DNA from: Herbaspirillum sp. DW155
GTDB taxonomy: Bacteria > Pseudomonadota > Gammaproteobacteria > Burkholderiales > Burkholderiaceae_D
Length of the DNA stretch: 64,000 nucleotides
Direction of reading: 5' to 3'
NCBI RefSeq assembly: GCF_037076565.1
Contig: NZ_AP029028.1
Span: forward strand, 2,976,001 to 3,040,000
Below are positions 44,199 through 53,196 of the stretch, in pieces; position 1 is the first letter of the stretch, and every line of letters starts with the position of its first letter. The notes under the pieces are model-generated. The model was not told the origin of the DNA. It ran no database searches and saw only the letters and a list, made by a program, of their open reading frames with translations. Position numbers and translations under genes: made by a program.

Positions 44199-45275
44199 TC
44201 AGTGCGGGAACGGCCACAGGCGCAGTTTTTCCTTGGCGATCTGCCACAGCCGCGCCAGCCCGTGCGGCTCGGCGATCAGGAAGAAGATGATCAGCGCACC
44301 AAACACCATCATCTGGATGTGCGACACGGTGGCATTGGTGAACGGCAGATGCAGCAGTGCAGCCAGCGGCGGCAGTGCGTTGTCGAGGAAGATCGGCAGC
44401 AGCAGGATGAAGGCCGAGCCCAGGAAGGAGCCGAGGATGCTGCCCACACCGCCAATGATGATCATGAAGAGGATGCGGAAGGACAGGTCCAGCGAGAAGC
44501 CATCCGGCTCCACCGATCCCAGGTAGCAGAAGGCATACAGCGCACCAGCCACACCGCAGTAGAAGGAGCTCACCGCAAAGGCGGTCAGCTTGGTGCGCAT
44601 GAGCGGGATGCCGATCACTTCGGCGGCCACGTCCATGTCGCGCACGGCCATCCAGGCGCGGCCGGTGGAGGAACGCACCAGGTTCTTGGCCACCAGCGCC
44701 AGCACGCTCACCACGGCCAGTACGAAAAGATACTTGCGTACCGGCGTATCGATGGCGATGCCGAAGAAATCGATCTTGGGCGTACTGATCACGCCCGAGG
44801 AAGAATTGTTGGAGAACCAGGGAAACTTGGTCAGCGCCCAGACCACGAAGAACTGCGCCGCCAGCGTGGCCACGGCCAGATAGAAGCCCTTGATGCGCAG
44901 CGAGGGCAGCCCGAACAGCACACCCACCAGGGCCGCGCAGCCACCGGAGAGAATCAGCGTGGCGACGATGGGGATGCCCTCCACGCGCAGCTGGAAATTG
45001 TAGGCGGCATATGCGCCCACGGCCATGAAGGCGGCCGAGCCCAGCGAGAGCTGGCCGGCGTAACCGGTCAGCACGTTCAGGCCCAGTGCGGCCAGCGCAA
45101 ACACCAGGAACGGCACCAGGATGGCCGAGAACCAGTATTCGCTGCCCAACAGCGGCACGCCGACAAAGGCGAAGACCATGAAGAGCGTAAAGATGATGCG
45201 ATCCTGGCGGATCGGGAAGATTTGGCTGTCGGCGATGTAGCTTGTCTTGAATTGTCCTGCTTCACGGTACAGCAT
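44199..45275 (-). CDS. livM: Liv-type ABC permease, LivM-like
   Basis: 358 residues with eight to nine transmembrane helices. The conserved loop LNVLTGYAGQLSLGSAAFMAVGAY near residue 70 and GRAWMAVRDMDVAAEVIGI (EAA-like loop) are typical of LivM. AAGGAG lies before the ATG at 45275; upstream codons to 45314 are not needed. It forms the membrane channel with LivH. Confidence 0.9.
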   Translation of the reverse strand: MLYREAGQFKTSYIADSQIFPIRQDRIIFTLFMVFAFVGVPLLGSEYWFSAILVPFLVFALAALGLNVLTGYAGQLSLGSAAFMAVGAYAAYNFQLRVEGIPIVATLILSGGCAALVGVLFGLPSLRIKGFYLAVATLAAQFFVVWALTKFPWFSNNSSSGVISTPKIDFFGIAIDTPVRKYLFVLAVVSVLALVAKNLVRSSTGRAWMAVRDMDVAAEVIGIPLMRTKLTAFAVSSFYCGVAGALYAFCYLGSVEPDGFSLDLSFRILFMIIIGGVGSILGSFLGSAFILLLPIFLDNALPPLAALLHLPFTNATVSHIQMMVFGALIIFFLIAEPHGLARLWQIAKEKLRLWPFPH

Positions 45276-45341
45276 TGCGTTCTCCTTGTTACTGCATGGC
45301 ACCCATGGCGACATATCGCCAACATTGGAATGAGCACATTG

Positions 45342-46256
45342 TCATACGCGGTCGATATGTCGCTCGCCAAACAAGCCTTCCGGTCGCACCAGCAGGAACA
45401 GCAGCGCGAACACGTAGGGGAACCAGCCTTCGATACCGCCGAAGTTGCCCCCGAAGGCATCCTGCATCACCGGCGGAATGTAGATCTCGGCCAGTTTTTC
45501 AGATGCGCCGATGATGAGCCCGCCCACGATCGCTCCGGGAATCGAGGTGAAGCCCCCGAGGATCAGCACCGGCAAGGCCTTCAGCGCCGTCATGGTCAGC
45601 GCGAACTGCACGCCATTGCGCGAGCCCCACAAGAGGCCCGCAATCAGCGCCACGAACCCGGCCACGCCCCACACCACGGCCCAGATGTGCTGCAGCGGGA
45701 TGCCCAGCGACAGCGCCGCCTGATGATCGTCGGCCACCGCACGCAAGGCGCGGCCGACCTTGGTCTTCTGGAAGAACAGTGCCAGTGCCGCCACCAGCGC
45801 CACCACCATGCCGGAGGCGAAGAGGTCGAACTTGGAAATGCCGATGCCGATGCTGTCCATCACCGACTGGATCGGTTCATCGACGATGCCCAGGTCGATG
45901 GGCCGCACCTCGTTGCCGAAGAGCATGGGGCCCAGTCCTTCGAGGAAGAAGGTCAGGCCGATGGTGGCCATGAAGAGCGTGATGGGCGGCTGGTTGACCA
46001 GCTTGCGCAAGACGAAGCGTTCGGTGGCAAGCCCCACCAGGATCATCACCACGAAAGCGCCGATGATGGCGGCCCACATCGGCATGCCCTTTTCCATCAG
46101 GCCCACCACCGCCAGCGCAGCGAAATACACCATTGCGCCCTGCGCGAAATTGAATACGCCCGAGGCCTTGTAGATGAGCACGAAACCCAGCGCCACCAGA
46201 GAATACATCAGCCCCGAGAGCAATCCGCTCAGGGTGACTTCGAGGAAGAATTGCAT
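45342..46256 (-). CDS. livH: Liv-type ABC permease, LivH-like
   Basis: 304 residues with about eight transmembrane helices. The motifs ALGFVLIYKASGVFNFAQGAMVYFAAL and GRALRAVADDHQAALSLGIPLQ are typical of LivH. AAGGAG precedes the ATG. It lies 66 bases upstream of livM and 73 bases downstream of livG in the same direction. Confidence 0.9.
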   Translation of the reverse strand: MQFFLEVTLSGLLSGLMYSLVALGFVLIYKASGVFNFAQGAMVYFAALAVVGLMEKGMPMWAAIIGAFVVMILVGLATERFVLRKLVNQPPITLFMATIGLTFFLEGLGPMLFGNEVRPIDLGIVDEPIQSVMDSIGIGISKFDLFASGMVVALVAALALFFQKTKVGRALRAVADDHQAALSLGIPLQHIWAVVWGVAGFVALIAGLLWGSRNGVQFALTMTALKALPVLILGGFTSIPGAIVGGLIIGASEKLAEIYIPPVMQDAFGGNFGGIEGWFPYVFALLFLLVRPEGLFGERHIDRV

Positions 46257-46329
46257 GTCGTCTCCTTGCCTGCCATTGCCATATTGTTTTTATTATTTAT
46301 ATTATTTGCGTCTTGCCCGCCGCGCGAAC

Positions 46330-47211
46330 TCAGTGGGAAGTCCCGAGATAGGCCTTGATGACTTCCGGATTACTCATCACCTCGTCCGGCGTGCCGTCGC
46401 CGATCTTCTTGCCGTAGTCCAGCACCACCACGCGATCCGAGATATCCATGACCACGCCCATGTCGTGTTCGATCAGCACGATGGTGGTGCCGAACTGGTC
46501 GTTCACGTCGAGGATGAAGCGGCACATGTCCTGTTTTTCTTCCACGTTCATGCCGGCCATGGGTTCATCCAGCAGCAGCATGTGCGGCTCGGCCGCCAGT
46601 GCGCGCGCCAGTTCCACGCGCTTTTGCAGGCCATACGGCAGGCGTCCCACGGGGGTTTTGCGGATGTGCTGGATTTCCAGGAAATCGATCACCTCTTCCA
46701 CCTTGCGGCGATGCTCGATCTCTTCGTTGCGGGCCGGTCCCCACCACAGCGCGTTGGAGAACAGGCCCGAGTGCATCTTGGTATTGCGGCCGGTCATGAT
46801 GTTGTCCAGCACGGTCATGCCCTTGAAGAGCGCGATGTTCTGGAAGGTGCGCGCAATGCCCTGGCGCGCGATGCTGCTGGGGTGCATGCCCAGGCGCGGC
46901 TGGCCGCGATAGAGAATGTGGCCCTTCTGCGGATGGTAGACGCCGTTGATGACGTTGATCATCGAGCTTTTGCCGGCACCGTTGGGGCCGATGATGGCGC
47001 GGATCTCGTGCTCGCGCACGTCGAAGGAAATATCGGTGAGCGCCTTCACCCCGCCGAAAGACAGCGAGATGTTCTGCAGGTCGAGAATCACCTCGCCGAT
47101 GCGGCGGCCATTGGCGGCAACGGCCGGGGCTTCGTCATCGGGACTGGTCACGGGCGGCAGACCCGCAGACAGGATTTCGGAACTCAGGTGTCGTTTCATG
47201 GTCGGGTTCAT
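46330..47211 (-). CDS. livG: Liv-type ABC ATPase, LivG-like
   Basis: 293 residues. Walker A GPNGAGKSS, signature PYGLQKRVELARALA, Walker B MLLLDEPMAGMN and the switch VLIEHDMGVVMDISDRVVVLDYG, as in LivG. An N-terminal extension of about 40 residues precedes the ABC domain (second in-frame ATG at 47199). It partners LivF. Confidence 0.88.
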   Translation of the reverse strand: MNPTMKRHLSSEILSAGLPPVTSPDDEAPAVAANGRRIGEVILDLQNISLSFGGVKALTDISFDVREHEIRAIIGPNGAGKSSMINVINGVYHPQKGHILYRGQPRLGMHPSSIARQGIARTFQNIALFKGMTVLDNIMTGRNTKMHSGLFSNALWWGPARNEEIEHRRKVEEVIDFLEIQHIRKTPVGRLPYGLQKRVELARALAAEPHMLLLDEPMAGMNVEEKQDMCRFILDVNDQFGTTIVLIEHDMGVVMDISDRVVVLDYGKKIGDGTPDEVMSNPEVIKAYLGTSH

Positions 47212-47283
47212 TCAGCAGTGGTCTGGTCGGGCTACGCTGCAAGCCGGTGGCGTCGGCGCCGCCGGGACGGGACTGCGTGCTGC

Positions 47284-49245
47284 TCAGGCGGCGCTTTGCA
47301 GCGTCTTGAAGGTCTTGGCGTCGGCGATCCTGAGGTCGGCCGAGATCATGCCCTGGCGGCCATCTTCGAACTTGACCTGGGTCTCGATGTACTGCGACGC
47401 ACGGCCCGCATAGAGCGCCTCGATGAGCACCGCATACTTGTCGGCGATGAAGCCGCGTCGGACCTTGCGGGTGCGGGTCAGCTCCTCGTCATCGGGATCG
47501 AGTTCCTTGTGCAGGATCAGGAAGCGATGGATCTGCGAATCGGCCAGCAAGGGGTCCGCCACCAGATCGGCGTTGACCTTTTCCACGCATTCGCGCACCA
47601 AGTCGTAGACCGCCGGATTGGCCGCCAGGTCGGTGTAGCCGCTGTAGGCCAGGTTGCGGCGCTCAGCCCAGTTGCCCACGGCATCCATGTCGATGTTGAT
47701 GAAGGCCATGCATTGTTCGCGGCCATTGCCGAAGGTCACCGCTTCCTTGATGAAGGGGAAGAACTTCAGCTTGTTCTCGATGTACTTGGGCGCGAACATG
47801 CTACCGCAGGCCATCTTGCCGACATCCTTGGCGCGGTCGATGATTTTGAGATGGCCGTCGCTGTCGAAGAAACCTGCATCTCCGGTATGGAAATAGCCGT
47901 CCTGGTCGATGGCTTCGGCGGTGGCATCGGGCCGCTTGAAATATTCCTTCATCAGGCCCGGAGAGCGCACCAGCACTTCACCATTGGCATCGATGCGCAC
48001 CTCCACGCCCTTCATGGGGCGGCCCACGCTATCGAGCTTGACGTCGCCCGAGGGTTGCATGCAGACCGTCACGCAGGTCTCGGTCATGCCGTAGAGCTGC
48101 TTCAGGTTGATGCCCAGCGAACGATAGAAATCGAACAGGTCCGGCCCGATGGCTTCGCCGCCGGTGTAGGCCACGCGCAGGCGCGACATGCCCAGCACGT
48201 TCTTCAGCGGCCCGTAGACCAGCAGGTCGCCGATGGCGTATTGCACGCGGTCTGCCAGCGACACGCCGGGCTTGCCATCGAGGATGCGCATGCCGACCCG
48301 GCGCGCCACCTTCATGAAACCATGGAACATCTTGCGCTTGAACCAGCCGGCATCCTCGATGCGGATCATCACTTGCGTGAGGATGTTTTCGTAGACGCGC
48401 GGCGGTGCGAAGTAATAGGTCGGGCCGATCTCGCGCAGGTCCGTCATCACCGTATTGGGCGACTCCGGGCAATTGAGGCAGAAGCCGGCCACGTGCTGCT
48501 GCGCGAAGGAATACAGGAAATCGCCTACCCAGGCCAGCGGCAGGTAGCAGAGGATGTCGTCGTTCTCATCCAGATGATCGAACTCCACCAGCGTGGTGGC
48601 AGTGGTGATCATCGCGCGATGCGAGTGGCACACGCCCTTGGGCTTGCCGGTGGTGCCGGAGGTGTAGAGGATGATGGCCACGTCATCGGGCGAACCTGCC
48701 GCCACTTCCTGCTCGAAGAATCCCGGATGCGCGCGCTCATAGGCGCGGCCCAGTTCCTGCACGCGGGCAAAGGACAGCAGTTCGGGCTGGTGGTAGTTGC
48801 GCATGCCGCGTTCATCGTCATAGATGACGTGGGCGATGCGGGGCAGGTTTTCCTTGATCTCGAATACCTTGTCGACCTGTTCCTGGTCTTCGGCCATGAC
48901 GAAATCGACGTTGGCATCGGCCAGCACGTAGGCCATGTCGGCGGCCGGGGCATCCTGGTACAGCGGCACCGGCATGCCGCCCAGCGCCTGGGCGGCGCTC
49001 ATGGCCCAGTACAGGCGCGGGCAGTTGTTGCCGATAATGGCCAGGCTCATACCGCGCCGGAATCCCAATGCCGCCAGGCCACAGGCAAAGCTGCGCACTT
49101 CCTCGGCCACCTGGCGCCAGGGCGTGGTCTGCCAGATGCCCAGGTCCTTCTCGCGGAAGGCCGCCCGTTCGGGACGCTGGCGGGCATGCGCCAGCAACAG
49201 CCGCGGAAAGGTCGCGGCCTCTTGGTCTTGTTTCGTCTCCACCAT
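47284..49245 (-). CDS. Long-chain acyl-CoA synthetase-like AMP-dependent ligase
   Basis: 653 residues. ANL motifs are intact: the phosphate loop YTSGTTGKPKGV, YGMTETCVTVC, DGYFHTGDAGF and the later IIDRAKDVGK/KYIENKLK hinge. The architecture is like FadD15/long-chain AMP-binding enzymes rather than a short aromatic ligase. It is the first gene of the Liv cluster, 72 bases before livG, and divergent from the CRP-like gene. It would activate the imported acid to its acyl-CoA. Confidence 0.87.
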   Translation of the reverse strand: MVETKQDQEAATFPRLLLAHARQRPERAAFREKDLGIWQTTPWRQVAEEVRSFACGLAALGFRRGMSLAIIGNNCPRLYWAMSAAQALGGMPVPLYQDAPAADMAYVLADANVDFVMAEDQEQVDKVFEIKENLPRIAHVIYDDERGMRNYHQPELLSFARVQELGRAYERAHPGFFEQEVAAGSPDDVAIILYTSGTTGKPKGVCHSHRAMITTATTLVEFDHLDENDDILCYLPLAWVGDFLYSFAQQHVAGFCLNCPESPNTVMTDLREIGPTYYFAPPRVYENILTQVMIRIEDAGWFKRKMFHGFMKVARRVGMRILDGKPGVSLADRVQYAIGDLLVYGPLKNVLGMSRLRVAYTGGEAIGPDLFDFYRSLGINLKQLYGMTETCVTVCMQPSGDVKLDSVGRPMKGVEVRIDANGEVLVRSPGLMKEYFKRPDATAEAIDQDGYFHTGDAGFFDSDGHLKIIDRAKDVGKMACGSMFAPKYIENKLKFFPFIKEAVTFGNGREQCMAFINIDMDAVGNWAERRNLAYSGYTDLAANPAVYDLVRECVEKVNADLVADPLLADSQIHRFLILHKELDPDDEELTRTRKVRRGFIADKYAVLIEALYAGRASQYIETQVKFEDGRQGMISADLRIADAKTFKTLQSAA

Positions 49246-49414
49246 CTTCCCACCTTCTTGTGCAGGTTCGAAAGATCCGCTTTCTTCATCTTCTTGCGTG
49301 AGGAAGCGAACCCGGTGTCGGCTCAGTCTGTGCTGCCAGGCTTACGCTGCTCTTACTGCGGCAGTCATTGTGTCCGGCATGCCAGCTGTCCTGTCTCTAT
49401 GATCGGCCAGGCTG

Positions 49415-49442
49415 TTGCCCGGGCCTGTTTTGCGATGATAGT
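49415..49442 (+). promoter_or_regulatory. Possible promoter of the CRP-like regulator
   Basis: TTGCCC (49415-49420), a 16-base spacer, then GATAGT (49437-49442), 22 bases before the ATG. The match to consensus is only moderate. Confidence 0.25.
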
Positions 49443-49463
49443 AGAGGGAGAGGTTGCCAGTAG

Positions 49464-50192
49464 ATGTCATCTCACCGACAATTGACAAAACTTTCGATAT
49501 TGCGACGCATCATCATGGAGACAACAATTCGACGCATGCTGTCCAAGAGCATCTGGGCGCAGGCGCTGACCGAAGAACAGCTGGCCCGGGTCGAGGCGGA
49601 GGTAGTCAGCCGCAAGATTGCGGCGGGCGGCTACGTCTGCCGCAAGGGCGATCCGGTCTCGCACTGGATCGGCGTGCACGAGGGCTTGCTGAAGATGAGC
49701 AGCGTCTCGCCCGAAGGCAAGACCGTCTCCTTTGCCGGTATGGCCAACGGCGGCTGGCTGGGCGAAGGCTCGCTGCTCAAGGACGAACCGCGCAAGTACG
49801 ATGTGGTAGCCCTGCGCGAAAGTGAATTGTTGTACATGCCCAAGGCGACCTACATCTGGCTGCTGGACAACAGCATCCCCTTCAACCGCTTCCTGGTGAC
49901 GCAACTCAACGAGCGTCTGGCGCTGTTCATTTCACTGGTGGAATACGACCGCATGCTGGAGCCGGATGCCCGCGTGGCACGCTGCCTGGCGGCGCTCTTC
50001 AATCCCTATCTGAATCCCGGCATCGGCCTGAACCTGCAGATCTCGCAGGAAGAAGTCGGCAACCTCTCCGGCACCTCGCGCCAGCGCGCCAACCAGGCCT
50101 TGCAGGTGCTGGAAAAGGCCGGCCTGCTGAAGGTGGACTATGGCAGCATCACGATCAATGATCTGGAAGGTTTGCGGCAGTTTCCGGGGTGA
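49464..50192 (+). CDS. CRP/FNR-family transcriptional regulator
   Basis: 242 residues. The cyclic-nucleotide-like sensor domain (about 45-155) lacks the N-terminal Cys set of FNR and the usual cAMP-binding arginine/serine pair is not evident, so the effector is unknown. The C-terminal helix-turn-helix includes QISQEEVGNLSGTSRQRANQALQVLE. It is divergent from the acyl-CoA ligase/Liv operon and is its most likely regulator (inference). GAGAGG lies before the ATG. Confidence 0.87.
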   Translation: MSSHRQLTKLSILRRIIMETTIRRMLSKSIWAQALTEEQLARVEAEVVSRKIAAGGYVCRKGDPVSHWIGVHEGLLKMSSVSPEGKTVSFAGMANGGWLGEGSLLKDEPRKYDVVALRESELLYMPKATYIWLLDNSIPFNRFLVTQLNERLALFISLVEYDRMLEPDARVARCLAALFNPYLNPGIGLNLQISQEEVGNLSGTSRQRANQALQVLEKAGLLKVDYGSITINDLEGLRQFPG

Positions 50193-50227
50193 AACACCAC
50201 GCCTGCGGAAGGTGACGGCGAGATGAA

Positions 50228-50254
50228 AAAAGCGCGGCCAGGCCGCGCTTTTTG
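50228..50254. terminator. Bidirectional intrinsic terminator
   Basis: AAAAGCGCGG (50228-50237) pairs with CCGCGCTTTT (50243-50252) around CCAGG. It lies between the convergent CRP-like gene and the single-domain response regulator. Confidence 0.82.
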
Positions 50255-50273
50255 CTGGGTGCTGCCGATGCGC

Positions 50274-50750
50274 TCAGGGCGCAGCCGACGGACTGCCCGC
50301 CGCAGGCACATCGTCACCGCGTGCCGGACGATTGCGGTTGCGCCAGTAGATGCCGGTGTCGGCGACGGTGCCCATGAATTCCTTGGGATCGGTGGACTTG
50401 ACAACGTAACCATTGGCGCCCAGTTCATAGCTCTGGTTGATGTCGCGTTGGTCGTCGGAAGAAGAAAACATCACCACCGGAATATGCGAGGTGGCGGCAT
50501 TGGACTTGATGATCTTCAGGAAATCGTGTCCGCTCATCAGCGGCAGGTTCAGGTCCAGCAGGATCAGGTAGGGATGCAAATCGCGGCGGTTGGCGTACTC
50601 GCCCTGGAAAAAGAACTGCTCGGCCAGCTCCGCATCGGCAAACCAGGTCAGCTTGTCAGCCAGCTTGCGGCTGCCCAGCGCCAGGCGTGTCAACTCAGCC
50701 ACTTCGGGGCTGTCGTCGACGAGGATGATGTCATATTGCTCGATATCCAT
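50274..50750 (-). CDS. Single-domain response regulator, Rcp1-like
   Basis: 158 residues. It is only a receiver domain: the acidic pair in VDDSPEV, phosphoacceptor Asp66 in LILLDLNLP, and the lysine in YVVKSTDP. The insertion before Asp66 (FFQGEYANRRDLHP) is typical of the Rcp1/phytochrome-partner subgroup. There is no output domain, so it probably works by phosphotransfer or protein contact. The ATG at 50750 fits; the frame extends to 50855. It is 293 bases after the NarL-type gene on the same strand; that gap holds AT-rich stretches (50980-51020) that may contain its promoter. Confidence 0.87.
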   Translation of the reverse strand: MDIEQYDIILVDDSPEVAELTRLALGSRKLADKLTWFADAELAEQFFFQGEYANRRDLHPYLILLDLNLPLMSGHDFLKIIKSNAATSHIPVVMFSSSDDQRDINQSYELGANGYVVKSTDPKEFMGTVADTGIYWRNRNRPARGDDVPAAGSPSAAP

Positions 50751-51043
50751 GGATGGATCGCTTTCTTCAATAAATTTCAAGCTGGAACACTTCTTCTCTG
50801 AATGGCCAGCGCATGGCCGTCGTCTCTCGTGCCATTTGCCGCCTGTCCGGTCCATCCCCCCGGACAGCGGCCGGCATGCGCTTCACTGCAGAAACTGCCC
50901 TGCGGCCTCGTTCCAGCACCGGCAGTTCGCTTGAACACCAGTATCGACGCCGATCCCCGTACTGTCTGGGGATTATTGCACAGGCATTTTCAAAAATAAT
51001 CAGAATTTTCCTGAATGCGAATATCTCTTCACTCAGGGCGCCC

Positions 51044-51694
51044 TCACTTGTCGGGAGTGGCAATCCCGGTCCGGATCGCATAGCGCACCAGACCGGGCAC
51101 GTCGCGGATGTCGAGCCGCTCCATCAACTGCGCCCGATGGGTTTCGATGGTCTTGGCGCTGACGTTCAGCTGATAAGCGATCTCCTTGGTATTGTTGCCT
51201 TCGGCGATCAACTGGAGGATTTCGCGCTGGCGCGGCGTCAGCACTTCGACCGGGGTCCCGTTTTGTGCAACACGCTTCATATAGTTGTCGAGCGCCTCGC
51301 GCGAAATGTGCGAATCCAGGTACTGGCGCCCGTGTTTTACTTCATACAGGGCTTTTTCCAGCTCGGTGGCGGCCGAATCCTTGAAAAGATAGCCATTGGC
51401 GCCTGCATTCAAGGCCTGCATCACATATTCCTCGCTGCCATACATGGACAGCATCAGGAAGCGGATGGTCGGATACTCACCGCGCAGGCGGCGCAACGCC
51501 TCCAGGCCATTCATGCCCTTCATGGCGATGTCCAGCAGGACCAGATCGGGTTGCAGCTTGGGGATCATCTCGATGACCTCGGCGCCGTCGGACGCCTCGC
51601 CCACCACCTCCACGCCCGGCATGGCGGTCAGCAATGCCTTGATGCCGCTGCGCACCAGCGCGTGGTCGTCGGCCAGCATGATTCGGGTCAGCAT
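51044..51694 (-). CDS. NarL/FixJ-family response regulator
   Basis: 216 residues. The receiver domain (1-125) has LADDHALVRSG and Asp55 in LVLLDIAMKG. The C-terminal LuxR-type helix-turn-helix is at about 150-212: LTPRQREILQLIAEGNNTKEIAYQLNVSAKT. Its ATG directly follows the TAA of the upstream kinase gene (no gap), so the two are translationally coupled and form a cognate pair. Confidence 0.92.
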   Translation of the reverse strand: MLTRIMLADDHALVRSGIKALLTAMPGVEVVGEASDGAEVIEMIPKLQPDLVLLDIAMKGMNGLEALRRLRGEYPTIRFLMLSMYGSEEYVMQALNAGANGYLFKDSAATELEKALYEVKHGRQYLDSHISREALDNYMKRVAQNGTPVEVLTPRQREILQLIAEGNNTKEIAYQLNVSAKTIETHRAQLMERLDIRDVPGLVRYAIRTGIATPDK

Positions 51695-53158
51695 TTACAT
51701 TCTCCTCACGATAGGGGCGACCGGCAGGTGCATGACGATTTCCGTCCCTGCGCCGGGCGCCGAAGTGATCTCCATGGAACCGCCCACCAGTACCGCCCGT
51801 TCCTCCATGTTGAGCAGACCGAAACTGGTGCCGGAAATGGCATTGCTGCGCGCACGCTCGATGTCGAAACCTTTGCCGTCATCGCGGATGCTCAGGTACA
51901 CCTGGTCCTGCTGGCGGTCGATCTTGACCCAGATGTTCTGGCACCGGGCATGGCGCAGGATGTTGGTGACGGCTTCCTGCACGATGCGGAAGGCCGTGTT
52001 TTCAATGTCGTGATGCAGCTGCCCGTCGTGGCCGCTGCTCTCGAACCAGCCGTTCACATTGGCCAGCTTGGACTTCTGTTCCACGTAGGAACGCAGCGCG
52101 GCGATCAGGCCCAGGTTGTCCAGCTGAGGCGGGCGCAGGTCCAGCGACAGGCTGCGCACCTGGGCCAGCACGGCGGTGACGATATCGATGCCGTTCTGCA
52201 GTGACGGGCCTTCCAGGGTGCCGGTCTTCTTGATGGTTTCCAGATTGATCTTCAGCGCCGTCAGCGACTGGCCCACATCATCGTGCAAGCCGCGTGCCAG
52301 GTGCTGGCGTTCGCGCTCCTGCACCTCGATCACGCGCGAGGACAGGATCTGCTGACGCTGGATGGCCAGCTCCAGCTCGCGCCGCGACTGTTCGCGTTCG
52401 GTCACATCAATGGCAAGACCCGCCACCATGTCGCCCTTGCCTTCCCCGCTGATCGGAAAACGCACCACGTCGAGGATGCGTGCATTGTGGTTGTGGTCGA
52501 AGACGGTTTCCTGGGTGTGCAGCTCGCACTTTTCTTCCAGCACCTTGCGGTCGTATTCGCGCGAGGCTTCGGCCGCGCCCATGGTCATCAGCTCGGCGTC
52601 GGTCATGCCGTCCATGTCGTGCGGCGTCATGCCGTAGAAGGCCGATTGCGCCGGATTGACGTAGCTGTAGCGCAGCTGCGCATCCTTGATCCAGGTCGGC
52701 ATGGGCGCGGCATTCATGAAGGCATTGAAGCGTGCCTGCATCTCGCGCAGGGCCTGGGCGCTGGCGCGCTGCTTGCGCCGCGCCTGGGCATCGCGCAGCT
52801 CGCGGTCGACGGCATGCGGCAGGCGCGCGATGGCGCTCTTGAGGAAGTAATCCTGGGCACCGGCCTTCATCACCTCCACCGCCGTCTGCTCTCCGATGAC
52901 GCCGGAGACGATGATGAAGGGCGTCTGGTCATTGTCGGCCTTGACCAGTTTCAGGGCTTCCACGCCCGAGAACATGGGCATGGAGTAATCCGAGATCACG
53001 ATGTCCCAGCGTTGCGCCTGCAGGGCCGCCAGCAATGCCTGTTCATCGTCGACACGCTCCCAGGTCGGTTCGAAGCCGCCGCGCTTCAACTCGCGCACCA
53101 TCAGCACGGCGTCTTCTTCCATGTCTTCGACGAACAGTACGCGCAGGGGAATGCTCAT
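51695..53158 (-). CDS. REC-PAS-HisKA_3 sensor histidine kinase
   Basis: 487 residues, no transmembrane helix. An N-terminal receiver (1-125) has Asp57 in DIVISDYSMP. A PAS domain (about 140-255) follows, then the HisKA_3 dimerisation domain with His292 in LARGLHDDVGQSL and a HATPase_c domain (about 385-480) with DDGKGFD and GLLNMEERA. The receiver at the N-terminus suggests it is itself an input for another kinase, for example the CHASE3 kinase gene 38 bases upstream. Coupled to the NarL-type regulator. Confidence 0.9.
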   Translation of the reverse strand: MSIPLRVLFVEDMEEDAVLMVRELKRGGFEPTWERVDDEQALLAALQAQRWDIVISDYSMPMFSGVEALKLVKADNDQTPFIIVSGVIGEQTAVEVMKAGAQDYFLKSAIARLPHAVDRELRDAQARRKQRASAQALREMQARFNAFMNAAPMPTWIKDAQLRYSYVNPAQSAFYGMTPHDMDGMTDAELMTMGAAEASREYDRKVLEEKCELHTQETVFDHNHNARILDVVRFPISGEGKGDMVAGLAIDVTEREQSRRELELAIQRQQILSSRVIEVQERERQHLARGLHDDVGQSLTALKINLETIKKTGTLEGPSLQNGIDIVTAVLAQVRSLSLDLRPPQLDNLGLIAALRSYVEQKSKLANVNGWFESSGHDGQLHHDIENTAFRIVQEAVTNILRHARCQNIWVKIDRQQDQVYLSIRDDGKGFDIERARSNAISGTSFGLLNMEERAVLVGGSMEITSAPGAGTEIVMHLPVAPIVRRM

Positions 53159-53196
53159 GGGACCGGTCTCTCAATCTGGCTCACGGGTTGGCCTCT

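Noticed and set aside
44001..46358. Plus-strand frame of about 785 codons opposite livM and livH
   Set aside because: Antisense shadow of two clear permease genes; strongly charged, no domain.
46174..49485. Plus-strand frame of about 1103 codons opposite livG and the acyl-CoA ligase
   Set aside because: Shadow of the intact minus-strand genes; composition (His, Ala, Arg, Gln rich) is that of an antisense frame, with no start signals.
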